Shown here piece after piece: positions 24,095-30,990 of a stretch of DNA of 30,990 nucleotides. The DNA is from a virus. A model generated the notes under the pieces. That model saw only the letters and a list, made by a program, of their open reading frames with translations. It did no database searches and was not told where the DNA came from. A program made the translations under genes and the position numbers. Every line of letters starts with the position of its first letter. The first letter of the stretch is position 1. The stretch lies in the IMG/VR virus record IMGVR_UViG_3300032006_000048, positions 1 to 30,990 of that record. The stretch is one strand, 5' to 3'.

Positions 24095-25655
24095 ATTCTT
24101 TTAATCTCCCTGTTTCTAAATTATATTGCAGAGTTGTGCCAATACCTGTAATTCCTGCAAAACGATTTTTTAAAATTCTAACAACTGTTTTTTTAGTAGT
24201 GTCCTCACTTGAAACTGATCTCTCTACTCCAATAACAATATCTGATAATTGTCCTATTGACGCACTTCCTCTTAGTTGTCCTAAAGAAGTTTTTAATCCG
24301 TCAGTGTGATCTTTATTTCCCTCAGGTCTTTTTAAATGACTTATAATTATAACACCAATATTTAATTGTTCTGTTAATGCTCTAAGTTTAGTCATTAGTA
24401 TATCAATCGTTTTTCTCTCATCATAAGTTTCTAATCCACTTACAATAATTGAGATATGGTCTATAAATAAATATTCTATATCTAATGCTTTAGCAAAATA
24501 TCTAATTTTATTTAGTATGGCATTTTCTTCTATTGAACCCCAATGGTCATATAAAAACACATTACCATTACCTATAGTTTCTTTGTAGGCATTTTCTAAA
24601 TCTATTTCAGAGACATTACTTCTATCAATATGAATAGGTTTATTTAAATGTAATCCTATAATACCCTCACAAGTTCTTTTTAAACTTTCTTCAAGGGATA
24701 TAATTCCTATACGTTTTCCTTTTTTAATTAAATCATAAGCAATCTCTTTAGTCATTAACGACTTTCCAATACCTGAACCACCACATACGGTCACAATCTC
24801 TCTTTTTCTAATACCAAATAATTTTCTATTAAGTCCCTCATAAGGATAAAATGCAGTAGCTTTTTCATCTTCTTTTCTAATAACTTCCCAAAGTTCTTCT
24901 CCTCCTACAACACCATCAGGTCTATAAACTTTTGCCTCCCACATAGCTTTAATAACTTCTGCACCTAAACCATTAACTAACATTTCATTAACATCTTTAA
25001 GTTGGAAACTTGCAATCTTAGCTTTTCCTACAGAAATAAGTTCAGCACATTTCTTAGCACATTCTTGACCTGCATCATCTTGATCCATAAAGAATATGAC
25101 TTGTTCATATCCCTCTAAAAATTCTAATTGTTTCTTTAAAGATTTAACTGCTCCATTGACTCCGTTAGGGATACCAACCACAGGATATTTATGATTAAAT
25201 AACTGACTTAGACTTATAGAATCAATTTCTCCCTCACATACGCATAATATTTTTCCTCGCCCATTCCATAGGTTTTGTCCATATAGAGTAGCTTCATTTA
25301 TATTACCTACAGTTTTAAATTCTTTATTTTTAAATCTTAACTTTTGAAATACAGGTTTTTTATCTTTACTATAATAAGTAGCAATTTGAACAGGATTACC
25401 ATTCACTTTCCCAACTTTGTAATCCCATTTTTGACAACTCTCCATAGTGATTTTACGACTGGGTAAACCAACAGTTTCGCCTTTAAGTAAATCGGAGAAA
25501 TAATCTTCCTTAGCAACTGCCATATTTTTGTCAGGATTAGTAGTAGTGTTGCAGACAAAACAATAGGTGTGACCATCAGAATAAAGAGCCATTCCATCAC
25601 TTGACGGGCAGGTCGTACAAGGTAGGTGTTTAATAAATTCAGAATCATTATCCAT
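24072..25655 (-). CDS. Primase-helicase (T7 gp4-like)
   Basis: This 527-residue protein (T7 gp4A is 566) makes RNA primers and unwinds DNA at the fork as a ring. A zinc ribbon has C13, C16, C32 and C35. The TOPRIM primase core has CVCEGEIDS (E141) and FFMDQDDAGQ (DQDD 191-194). The helicase domain has Walker A GGSGIGKS (292-299), Walker B YLFIDH (395-400), VIIISHLKRP, and QLRGSASIGQLSD near 460. The ATG at 25655 has GAGG 7 nt upstream. It overlaps the small basic gene by 8 nt and the polymerase gene by 23 nt. Confidence 0.95.
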   Translation of the reverse strand: MDNDSEFIKHLPCTTCPSSDGMALYSDGHTYCFVCNTTTNPDKNMAVAKEDYFSDLLKGETVGLPSRKITMESCQKWDYKVGKVNGNPVQIATYYSKDKKPVFQKLRFKNKEFKTVGNINEATLYGQNLWNGRGKILCVCEGEIDSISLSQLFNHKYPVVGIPNGVNGAVKSLKKQLEFLEGYEQVIFFMDQDDAGQECAKKCAELISVGKAKIASFQLKDVNEMLVNGLGAEVIKAMWEAKVYRPDGVVGGEELWEVIRKEDEKATAFYPYEGLNRKLFGIRKREIVTVCGGSGIGKSLMTKEIAYDLIKKGKRIGIISLEESLKRTCEGIIGLHLNKPIHIDRSNVSEIDLENAYKETIGNGNVFLYDHWGSIEENAILNKIRYFAKALDIEYLFIDHISIIVSGLETYDERKTIDILMTKLRALTEQLNIGVIIISHLKRPEGNKDHTDGLKTSLGQLRGSASIGQLSDIVIGVERSVSSEDTTKKTVVRILKNRFAGITGIGTTLQYNLETGRLKEYEATNNF

Positions 25656-25860
25656 TTAAAAACCTCACGGTATTCTGCGAATTGAGGTTATCATTCTCAT
25701 TTTGTTTAATTATTCTTTTTAAATAATACTCGTGAGATTTTGCTTTTACATAAGGACGTTTTCTGTACTCCCTCATATAGTCTCTTTTCTTCTGTTTATT
25801 TTCTTCTTTAGAGTAATATTTTTTTCTAGCTCTATATCTACTCTCTCTATAAGGATTCAT
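25648..25860 (-). CDS. Small basic tyrosine/arginine-rich unknown protein
   Basis: This 70-residue protein is very rich in R, K and Y: MNPYRESRYRARKKYYSKEE, then KKRDYMREYRKRPYVKAKSH. It has no cysteine and no membrane segment. This resembles short basic phage proteins that carry a tandem YMREYR-type motif, often linked with nucleic-acid binding. Its ATG overlaps the coiled-coil gene's stop in TAATG at 25860, and its 3' end overlaps the primase-helicase by 8 nt. The tight coupling suggests a replication accessory; the exact function is unknown. Confidence 0.55.
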   Translation of the reverse strand: MNPYRESRYRARKKYYSKEENKQKKRDYMREYRKRPYVKAKSHEYYLKRIIKQNENDNLNSQNTVRFLNG

Positions 25861-26159
25861 TAAAGACCACCTTTTCTTAGTTTCTCTAATTGAACCGAAT
25901 CTTTCAACTTAGTTTCTGCATCAGATAATTTTCTTTGAAGTACACCATTCAATTTTTGGTGGGCATCATTAATATCCTGCACATTTTTTATATGAGAATA
26001 CAAAGCTAAATTTCGTTGAACCATTTTCTTTAACTTTGTTTCTAATAATATTATTCTTTTATCTTTCTCATCTATTTGTTTTGTTAAATCTAAATCTCCA
26101 CGATCATCTTTAGGTGTTAATTTAGTTTCATTTTCATAAGTCTTATCTTCAATATTCAT
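25860..26159 (-). CDS. Small coiled-coil unknown protein
   Basis: This 99-residue protein has an acidic N-terminus (MNIEDKTYENETKLTPKDDR), then heptad-like charged helices from about residue 28 to the end (KDKRIILLETKLKKMVQRNL, later HQKLNGVLQRKLSDAETKLK). It has no cysteine and no hydrophobic segment. Only 1 nt separates it from the Holliday-junction endonuclease gene, and it is coupled by TAATG to the small basic gene. A scaffold or protein-interaction role fits the coiled coil, but no partner can be named. Confidence 0.55.
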   Translation of the reverse strand: MNIEDKTYENETKLTPKDDRGDLDLTKQIDEKDKRIILLETKLKKMVQRNLALYSHIKNVQDINDAHQKLNGVLQRKLSDAETKLKDSVQLEKLRKGGL

Positions 26160-26160
26160 T

Positions 26161-26583
26161 TTATTTTCCTCCCATTATCCAGTTATTAGGAATAACTTTA
26201 TCAGCAAATTTAAATCCGTGCTTTAAGCACCAATCTGCATAACTTGTTTTACTCCCTTTGTAGATTCTATTTCTTGAATTACCAAATATAAACCTGATGT
26301 CTAATTTCGGTAATTGTTCTTTAATGAGTAAATGTTTCTTTCTGTCCTCTCGTTTAAAGAAACCTTTAATCTCAATTAATACTCCATTATCTAGTTCAAT
26401 ATCAGGAGTATACCTATGTTGAGTAGAGGGCTTGGAGTAGCACACAACACGTTGTTCATACTTAAAGTTTATTTTTCTTTCCTTTAAATTATTAATAACG
26501 TTTTCTTCAAGCCCACTACGGTAGTTAGAAGTCCGCTTCTTCTGACGATGAAACGGTTTCTTCTTTTTTCCTACGAGGTACAT
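26161..26583 (-). CDS. Holliday-junction endonuclease I (T7 gp3-like)
   Basis: From ATG 26583 the protein is 140 residues (T7 gp3: 149). It cuts branched DNA and helps degrade host DNA and resolve concatemers. The catalytic set is E26 (RSGLEENV), D61 (YTPDIE), E71 and K73 (LIEIKG). Relative to T7 E20, D55, E65 and K67 every residue is shifted by exactly six, so the spacing is fully conserved. Further matches are DRKKHLLIKEQLPKLDIRF and YKGSKTSYADWC. The frame is open to 26676, but that start would lie well inside the ssDNA-binding gene and does not fit family length; the chosen start has GAGG 11-12 nt upstream. Confidence 0.92.
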   Translation of the reverse strand: MYLVGKKKKPFHRQKKRTSNYRSGLEENVINNLKERKINFKYEQRVVCYSKPSTQHRYTPDIELDNGVLIEIKGFFKREDRKKHLLIKEQLPKLDIRFIFGNSRNRIYKGSKTSYADWCLKHGFKFADKVIPNNWIMGGK

Positions 26584-27130
26584 TGGAAACTTTTTCCTCT
26601 GTAAAGCCATAGTCATAATTTCCGCTACTAGACTTTCCATTAGAATCTTTATTTGGTTTCTCAGAAACAACTTCAATTAATTGGACTGCTTTCATTCTTA
26701 AAGTCACTCCAACTCCTTGTAAATTATTAGCCCAAGAAATAGCTTGAAAGGCGATCTTCATTTTACTGCCACTATAAACAGGTTGCGACTCTGCAACTGT
26801 TTTATCAGCATTTAAAATCTTTGGTCGTTGCTCAAAGTCAGTTCCGTCTCTCTTAGCTACTTTATGTATAAGTTTAAATTTAAACTCAACAGTACCATCT
26901 TTTAAAACCTTGTACTGATTATGAGCTGATCTCTTGTCAGTATTTTCTTTTTTCTGACGTTCTTTTAGAGTCTCCTCATAAACCTTAATAAAAGGTTTTG
27001 CGTCCTCTGCACTTAATACTAAATTAACAGAGAATTTTCCTCGTTTCTCGTATTGAGTATCAGGTGTAAACAGATAGGGATAATTTGCAGTCCCTACTGG
27101 TGTAGTATGTATTTGCTTTTCATTTATCAT
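26525..27130 (-). CDS. Single-stranded DNA-binding protein (T7 gp2.5-like)
   Basis: This 201-residue protein (T7 gp2.5 is 232) coats ssDNA and organises the replisome. The core begins VGTANYPYLFTPDTQYEKRG with KFSVNLVLSAEDAKPF, typical of gp2.5 OB folds, and later has AFQAISWANNLQGVGVTLRM. The C-terminal tail is serine-rich and acidic and ends EEADF. T7 gp2.5 also ends with an acidic tail and a terminal phenylalanine that contacts polymerase and helicase. GGAGG lies 10 nt upstream of the ATG, behind two further AGGAG copies. The 3' end overlaps the endonuclease gene by 59 nt. Confidence 0.9.
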   Translation of the reverse strand: MINEKQIHTTPVGTANYPYLFTPDTQYEKRGKFSVNLVLSAEDAKPFIKVYEETLKERQKKENTDKRSAHNQYKVLKDGTVEFKFKLIHKVAKRDGTDFEQRPKILNADKTVAESQPVYSGSKMKIAFQAISWANNLQGVGVTLRMKAVQLIEVVSEKPNKDSNGKSSSGNYDYGFTEEKVSNVPRRKKEETVSSSEEADF

Positions 27131-27181
27131 TTGTGTTTTACCTCCAAGTGTGTCTCCTTATTCGTACTCCTTTGTGTATTT
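27131..27181 (-). promoter_or_regulatory. Leader with three ribosome-site-like repeats before the SSB gene
   Basis: On the transcript three Shine-Dalgarno-like blocks follow one another at about 12-14 nt intervals: AAAGGAG (27173-27167), TAAGGAG (27160-27154) and GGAGG (27145-27141). Only the last is at normal distance from the SSB start. The two outer ones are followed by no usable reading frame. A TTTGTGT word, read on the plus strand, flanks the region on both sides. The extra blocks could act as ribosome standby sites that raise SSB output; this is inference. Confidence 0.35.
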
Positions 27182-27391
27182 TTAACGACAAATACAACCA
27201 TAAAAATCACCACTGCCATCATTCATTATATGTAGGTTAAAAGGTGCTTCTATATAAGTACTTAGTTTTATTCTCAAAATATCGCAAAGCTCAAAACAGT
27301 TGACTTTAGCAGTTAATATTATGCTTTCCATCATTTGTTTTGTCACTGGTACTAGATGATACATTCCGTCTGTCAGTATTATTAATTCCAT
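27182..27391 (-). CDS. Small unknown protein
   Basis: The protein is 69 residues from ATG 27391, chosen because it overlaps the stop of the cyclotransferase-like gene in TAATG, the junction style used across this genome. A longer frame to 27412 has no such support. It opens MELIILTDGMYHLVPVTKQM and ends with FYGCICR. It carries four cysteines (one in KVNCFELC, which has two, and two in CIC) and a hydrophobic first strand, but no membrane helix. The function is not recognised. It lies between the cyclotransferase-like gene and the SSB gene, among early genes where host-takeover proteins are common. Confidence 0.5.
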   Translation of the reverse strand: MELIILTDGMYHLVPVTKQMMESIILTAKVNCFELCDILRIKLSTYIEAPFNLHIMNDGSGDFYGCICR

Positions 27392-27828
27392 TAATCTTCC
27401 TCGTGTCTCCACTCATAATATTTTTTCTTAGCATTAGTATTAACCATAGTAGATTTTATATCTACTCGTTTAGGGTAAATATATCCAAAAATACCTTTGT
27501 CTATTTCTTTTAATTTATAACCAGCATTTAATTCAATTTGATTAGCTTTTTTAAAATCCTCATCATCAACTTCATAAAGTTCTCCCTTAATATGATACTG
27601 AGAATTTCTTTTTTCCCATACATAAGGAAACCAAAATCCAGTCATCATTAGACCTTTTCTTTTAGTAATATAAGTACCTATCTTTTTACTTTTAGATAAA
27701 ATATGATTTAATCCAAAACCCTCTTTTAGAGTTCCATAAACAAATAGTTTCACTTTATCCTTTACTTTCTGTTGTTGTAGTTTGTTCATTAACTTATGAA
27801 ATTCTTTTATATCTTTATCTGACATCAT
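27391..27828 (-). CDS. Gamma-glutamylcyclotransferase-like protein
   Basis: This 145-residue protein carries the GGCT/AIG2 fold signature KLFVYGTLKEGFGLNHIL (about 27-44), the GxLYEVDDEDF strand (82-92) and a glutamate in NQIELNAGYKLKEI (E99) where family members keep the catalytic acid. The family releases 5-oxoproline from gamma-glutamyl peptides or amines; the substrate here cannot be told. The first 25 residues form an added lysine/glutamine-rich helix. No Shine-Dalgarno precedes the start, two ATGs lie in tandem, and a TATAAT sits 9 nt upstream. It is coupled to the next gene by TAATG. It may be an auxiliary metabolic or host-modulating gene. Confidence 0.75.
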   Translation of the reverse strand: MMSDKDIKEFHKLMNKLQQQKVKDKVKLFVYGTLKEGFGLNHILSKSKKIGTYITKRKGLMMTGFWFPYVWEKRNSQYHIKGELYEVDDEDFKKANQIELNAGYKLKEIDKGIFGYIYPKRVDIKSTMVNTNAKKKYYEWRHEED

Positions 27829-27843
27829 ATAAGTACAATTATA
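27829..27843 (-). promoter_or_regulatory. Possible sigma70-type -10 box giving a leaderless transcript
   Basis: A perfect TATAAT (27843-27838 on the minus strand) lies in the 28-nt gap after the RNA polymerase gene. With the usual 7-nt spacing, transcription would start at about 27830, two bases before the ATG of the cyclotransferase-like gene, which has no ribosome site. No clear -35 box is seen at 16-18 nt. In such A/T-rich DNA a TATAAT can arise by chance, so the call is weak. Confidence 0.3.
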
Positions 27844-27856
27844 ATATTAACAACTA

Positions 27857-30331
27857 TTAACTAAAAAAATACTTGCTATTTGCAATCTCATTAATATCTA
27901 AATTACCCTTAGCAGGTGGTTTAGTTAAACGACTTTTAAATTTCGAAGGAAGTTGAGCTTCCCAGTCTTTGTATAATACTTCAAGATAATCGTCCTTGAA
28001 TAAATCAATCACAGCTTTTCGTATTATTACATTTAATTGATCTATTCTATTAGGTGTAGTTGCAAATGAATCGTGAACCATAAGTAAGTTTTCAATAGGT
28101 TGTTCATCATTTTTACAATATAGAGCAACTGCTTGATTAATTGCCCCATCTAAACTGTGAACAATGTTGGGGCTACAACTAGAAGAATAACGTCTAGCAT
28201 CTTTCTTATTAATTTCTCGTCTATAAGTAGTGTAAACTAAAGACCCTGCGATTGCAGTTTTAACTCTAAATGGTACATCATATCGGTAATCCATTTCCAC
28301 AGGAAAACCCATAGGTGTTGTCCACTTCATTTTTAAGTTCGCTTTAGCAAATAATTTAGAACAATCTTGAAACCAATTCATTAATTGTGCCTCTAAGTCT
28401 ATCTCTTGTTCCATTTTTTCCCATACAATTTTAGCTAACCAACGACAATCACTAAACCCATCATCAGCTAAAACTTTTTTATCAGGATCAAATTCAATAA
28501 TACTTTTGTATTCATCAAAAATTTGTTGTCTAGCCCCATAAGGTTTTAACGAGTAAACATAAGTCATAACATTTCTCTTTACAATTTTTCTAGTAATTCC
28601 AAATCTCAACCATCTGTTTGCCTCTTGTGAACCATCTCTAGCTTGTCTTTCTACTTCTTCTTTAACTTTACTAGCTACTGAGCTGTATATATCTTGTGGT
28701 AATTCACTCGGTAATACATTTACTTTTCTAGCTGTATGTTCATCTCTCATTAAAATTGAAAGGACTTGTAATCCTGAGCAAGTTGCGTCCATACTCACAG
28801 GTAAATTACACTGATAATCCAGACCTTGTTGCTTTACTCGTTTAAGATGATAGCAAGTACTTAAAAATTCCATAGGTTTATCTGCATAATTCCAACCTTT
28901 GTTATCCAGCGGGGAATCTGCGTAGCTAATAAACTCGTCTAATTTGTTCTCAGTAAACATATATCTCTCGTCAAATGAAATTTTATCATTACCCCAAGTA
29001 TTAGCAGCGTGTACCCAAAGCCAATACTTTCCTCGTTCTCCTAATCGTTCAGTGTTTGCAAAGCTTATTAACGACTTAATTTTCTGATCCGTTTGGTAGG
29101 TGATAGTAGTTCCAACACAATACAATCTTCCTCGTTTATCTGCAAAGATAGCAAAGTAAATTCTCTCAAATTCTAAATACTCAACAGCAAGGTCTAATGC
29201 AACCAGTGTATTTAGTACCTTAGACTTTCTAGCAATCTCGTCATTATAAGCTCTATTTAAATCTCGTTTGTATTTAATTCTAAGTTCTAATATCTCATCA
29301 ACTTTTGGATCACGGTAAATTCCTTTAGGTTTTTTATTTGCGTCTAATAAACTTTCTCGGTCAGGAAACTTACCTAATCGTAAATTCTTATCCCATATTT
29401 CTTTAAAGACATTAAACATATCTTTATCAATTCTAAATGCTACTGATTGCAAGTGATTTACTGCGTCATAGAAATCTTTTAATTGTTTGTTATCTAATGT
29501 ATGTAAATAAGTATAATCGTGGGTTTTAATTAGTGGTTGTTTAGTTAAATACTCGTTATGAAATCCCCCATTAAAAGGACTAGAGTATGGTTTTGGTGGT
29601 ACAACCATAGCTTTATAATAAGGTGTTAATACACTGCATTGAAAACTATTGTCGTCAACTTTCTTTTGTACTTCATCTTTTAAAACTAAGTAGTTAACTG
29701 TTTTATTTTTACCCTCCCTAACAATTTTTAAACGACAAAGACCAGTAGATTTAATACATAAATCAATAAGTTTTAAACCCACAAGTGCTTGTTTTTTTAT
29801 ATCCCATCTATCTACCTCAACCTTGTACTTGTTTAACGTGTGAGCAAATACTCGTTTACGGTGTCTGACATTATTAGTTCTTTTAATTAAATCTCTCAAT
29901 ACGACTGTGTGAAGGTGTGGTTCTTTCTGTTTAAAAATACTATTCTGAAGTTCTAGTTCAATCATACTACCAATCTGAAGTGCTGTTTGTGCTAATGTTT
30001 TTTTAGATGCAATACAATCAATGATGATTTTTAGTGTGATAAGTGCTACCTTTTTTGAATCGTCAAGTTCACGCAAAGGTAGAGAGGCAGTGTGCCGTCT
30101 CCCAGCTAATTTAAATTCTCGTTTAACAAACTCGTCAATCCTTATTGATAGAGGTACAAGGAGCTTTTTCTGGACATACACAAATGGTGGCGTGACGGAG
30201 TTCCTGCCTTTCTTCTGATTCTTTATTAGTGCCTTTTTATAACGAGAAACACCAAGTTTTATCATATCAGTTTCTCGTACATCTTGTATTTGATTTAAGT
30301 CAGTTGTTTTTTCAGGTGTGTTTGTCGTCAA
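27857..30331 (-). CDS. Single-subunit phage RNA polymerase (T7-like)
   Basis: This 824-residue protein (T7 RNAP is 883) transcribes the middle and late genes from phage-specific promoters. The catalytic motifs are complete: motif A DATCSGLQ (D515), motif B RKIVKRNVMTYVYSLKPYG (581-599), the HSLDGA histidine H725, and motif C VHDSFATTP (H753, D754). The C-terminus ends YFFS, aromatic like the FAFA foot of T7. The start is taken as TTG 30331 because AGGAG lies exactly 5 nt upstream; the next in-frame ATG (residue 23) has no such site. Only 11 nt separate it from the integrase stop, so both are likely on one transcript. Confidence 0.95.
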   Translation of the reverse strand: MTTNTPEKTTDLNQIQDVRETDMIKLGVSRYKKALIKNQKKGRNSVTPPFVYVQKKLLVPLSIRIDEFVKREFKLAGRRHTASLPLRELDDSKKVALITLKIIIDCIASKKTLAQTALQIGSMIELELQNSIFKQKEPHLHTVVLRDLIKRTNNVRHRKRVFAHTLNKYKVEVDRWDIKKQALVGLKLIDLCIKSTGLCRLKIVREGKNKTVNYLVLKDEVQKKVDDNSFQCSVLTPYYKAMVVPPKPYSSPFNGGFHNEYLTKQPLIKTHDYTYLHTLDNKQLKDFYDAVNHLQSVAFRIDKDMFNVFKEIWDKNLRLGKFPDRESLLDANKKPKGIYRDPKVDEILELRIKYKRDLNRAYNDEIARKSKVLNTLVALDLAVEYLEFERIYFAIFADKRGRLYCVGTTITYQTDQKIKSLISFANTERLGERGKYWLWVHAANTWGNDKISFDERYMFTENKLDEFISYADSPLDNKGWNYADKPMEFLSTCYHLKRVKQQGLDYQCNLPVSMDATCSGLQVLSILMRDEHTARKVNVLPSELPQDIYSSVASKVKEEVERQARDGSQEANRWLRFGITRKIVKRNVMTYVYSLKPYGARQQIFDEYKSIIEFDPDKKVLADDGFSDCRWLAKIVWEKMEQEIDLEAQLMNWFQDCSKLFAKANLKMKWTTPMGFPVEMDYRYDVPFRVKTAIAGSLVYTTYRREINKKDARRYSSSCSPNIVHSLDGAINQAVALYCKNDEQPIENLLMVHDSFATTPNRIDQLNVIIRKAVIDLFKDDYLEVLYKDWEAQLPSKFKSRLTKPPAKGNLDINEIANSKYFFS

Positions 30332-30342
30332 GGTAGCTCCTA

Positions 30343-30990
30343 TTACTTAGTGTTTTTGATTTTACCGACTGCTTCCCGTAAATCGTCTTTTGATGGGTGG
30401 TTATATCTTTGTGTCATACGAATCTCTTTATGACCAACAATCTTTTGTACTACTTCAATACCTATTCCCTTTTTCAATAAACGAGTAATGCAAGTGTGTC
30501 TTAGAGAGTGCATAACAAAATCTTTTTCGTCTTGCAACCCAAGTTTCTTTCTAATCATACCCCAAGAGTGTTCAACTGCGTGAATAGATAATGGAAAAGG
30601 TCTATCTAATTTGAAATTTCTTCGTTTAGCTAGTATGGTTTTTACTTCATTAAATATAGGTACATATCTATCGTCTGCTGTCTTTGTATCCCTACAATAA
30701 ATAAAATCATCTTGGACATCTTCCCAAGTTAAGTTTAACAACTCACTTACTCGGCAACCAGTATGAATTAAACACTCCCAAAGGTCTGCCTCGTCATCTC
30801 TATATGTTGATCTAGCTGTGCTTAATATCTTTTCTTCAAGTTCTTTGCTAACTGTAAATTTCCTTTGATTATTTTCTTTATCGTATTCAATTAAAGGTAT
30901 TCCCCATTTAAATTGAAAACCTTTAACTCCTCTTGCCCAAGTGCAAAGTTTAGATAAGCTCGCTAACTTTCTATTTATCGTTCCATTTTT
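30343..30990 (-). CDS. int: Tyrosine integrase, N-terminus cut by window edge
   Basis: The frame is open to the right edge, giving 215 visible residues. No ATG start lies within the window; a TTG at 30741 falls inside the catalytic domain and is not a plausible start. The visible N-terminal part (NRKLASLSKLCTWARGV) looks like the end of the core-binding domain. The catalytic domain is intact, by visible residue number: R80 (HTGCRVSELLNL), K103 (DTKTADDRYVPI), H161-x-x-R164 (HSLRHTCITRLLKKG), H187 (VGHKE) and nucleophile Y196 (TQRYNHPS). It should recombine phage and host attachment sites. Placement just before the RNA polymerase is known from temperate pelagiphages. Confidence 0.92.
   Translation of the reverse strand, partial: KNGTINRKLASLSKLCTWARGVKGFQFKWGIPLIEYDKENNQRKFTVSKELEEKILSTARSTYRDDEADLWECLIHTGCRVSELLNLTWEDVQDDFIYCRDTKTADDRYVPIFNEVKTILAKRRNFKLDRPFPLSIHAVEHSWGMIRKKLGLQDEKDFVMHSLRHTCITRLLKKGIGIEVVQKIVGHKEIRMTQRYNHPSKDDLREAVGKIKNTK

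Noticed and set aside
26584-26676. Longer start for the Holliday-junction endonuclease
   Set aside because: It would add 31 residues lying inside the SSB gene; the shorter form places all four catalytic residues at a constant offset of six from T7 gp3.
30332-30342. Attachment site between integrase and RNA polymerase
   Set aside because: The gap is only 11 nt and has no tRNA-like sequence; no tRNA gene or T-loop motif was found elsewhere in the window by eye.
30343-30741. Treating the integrase as a short 132-residue protein
   Set aside because: That start is a TTG within the catalytic domain; the frame continues to the window edge and includes the essential arginine just upstream.
1-30990. 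CRISPR arrays, insertion sequences, rRNA or tRNA genes, defence modules
   Set aside because: No regularly spaced repeats, transposase motifs or cloverleaf patterns were seen; the window is filled by coupled phage genes.

Overview
The window looks like most of the genome of a T7-like podovirus. Every gene called lies on the minus strand, so transcription runs from the right edge (30990) to the left edge (1). The DNA is strongly AT-rich with AT-ending codons. A tyrosine integrase sits directly upstream of a single-subunit phage RNA polymerase, and the tail-fibre cluster is of a marine type. By family knowledge this suggests an HTVC019P-like pelagiphage infecting SAR11 (Candidatus Pelagibacter). 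The host assignment is inference; the T7-like architecture is read directly from the sequence.

Layout in transcription order. (1) Early genes, 30990-27182: a tyrosine recombinase cut by the window edge, the RNA polymerase (TTG start), a gamma-glutamylcyclotransferase-like protein and a small unknown. (2) DNA metabolism, 27130-20654: ssDNA-binding protein, Holliday-junction endonuclease, two small unknowns, primase-helicase, family A DNA polymerase, an HNH endonuclease starting inside the polymerase gene, a small unknown, a 5'-3' exonuclease and a DUF6378-like protein. (3) Small unknowns and a gp7.3-like protein, 20664-19635. (4) Virion genes, 19621-5950: portal, scaffold, a 139-nt structured leader, major capsid protein, a UUCG hairpin, tail tubes A and B, and four internal virion proteins; the last carries a pesticin/lysozyme-like domain. 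(5) Tail fibres and adhesins, 5946-386. (6) Two small unknowns, the last cut by the left edge. Terminase, holin and endolysin genes are not visible; they probably lie past position 1.

The genes form a near-continuous unit. Eight junctions share the 5-base stop/start TAATG and several others overlap by 8-59 nt, which implies translational coupling. The integrase and RNA polymerase would control lifestyle and late transcription, the middle block copies and processes DNA, and the left half builds the virion. The integrase keeps its full catalytic set (R, K, HxxR, H, Y), so the phage may be temperate, although no repressor or attachment site is visible.

The least ordinary non-coding signals are the capsid-gene leader, which can fold as an H-type pseudoknot touching the scaffold stop codon, the 11-bp C(UUCG)G hairpin after the capsid gene, and a possible leaderless host-type promoter before the cyclotransferase-like gene. 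No clearly new defence or metabolic system is visible. No gap longer than 300 bases lacks a gene.
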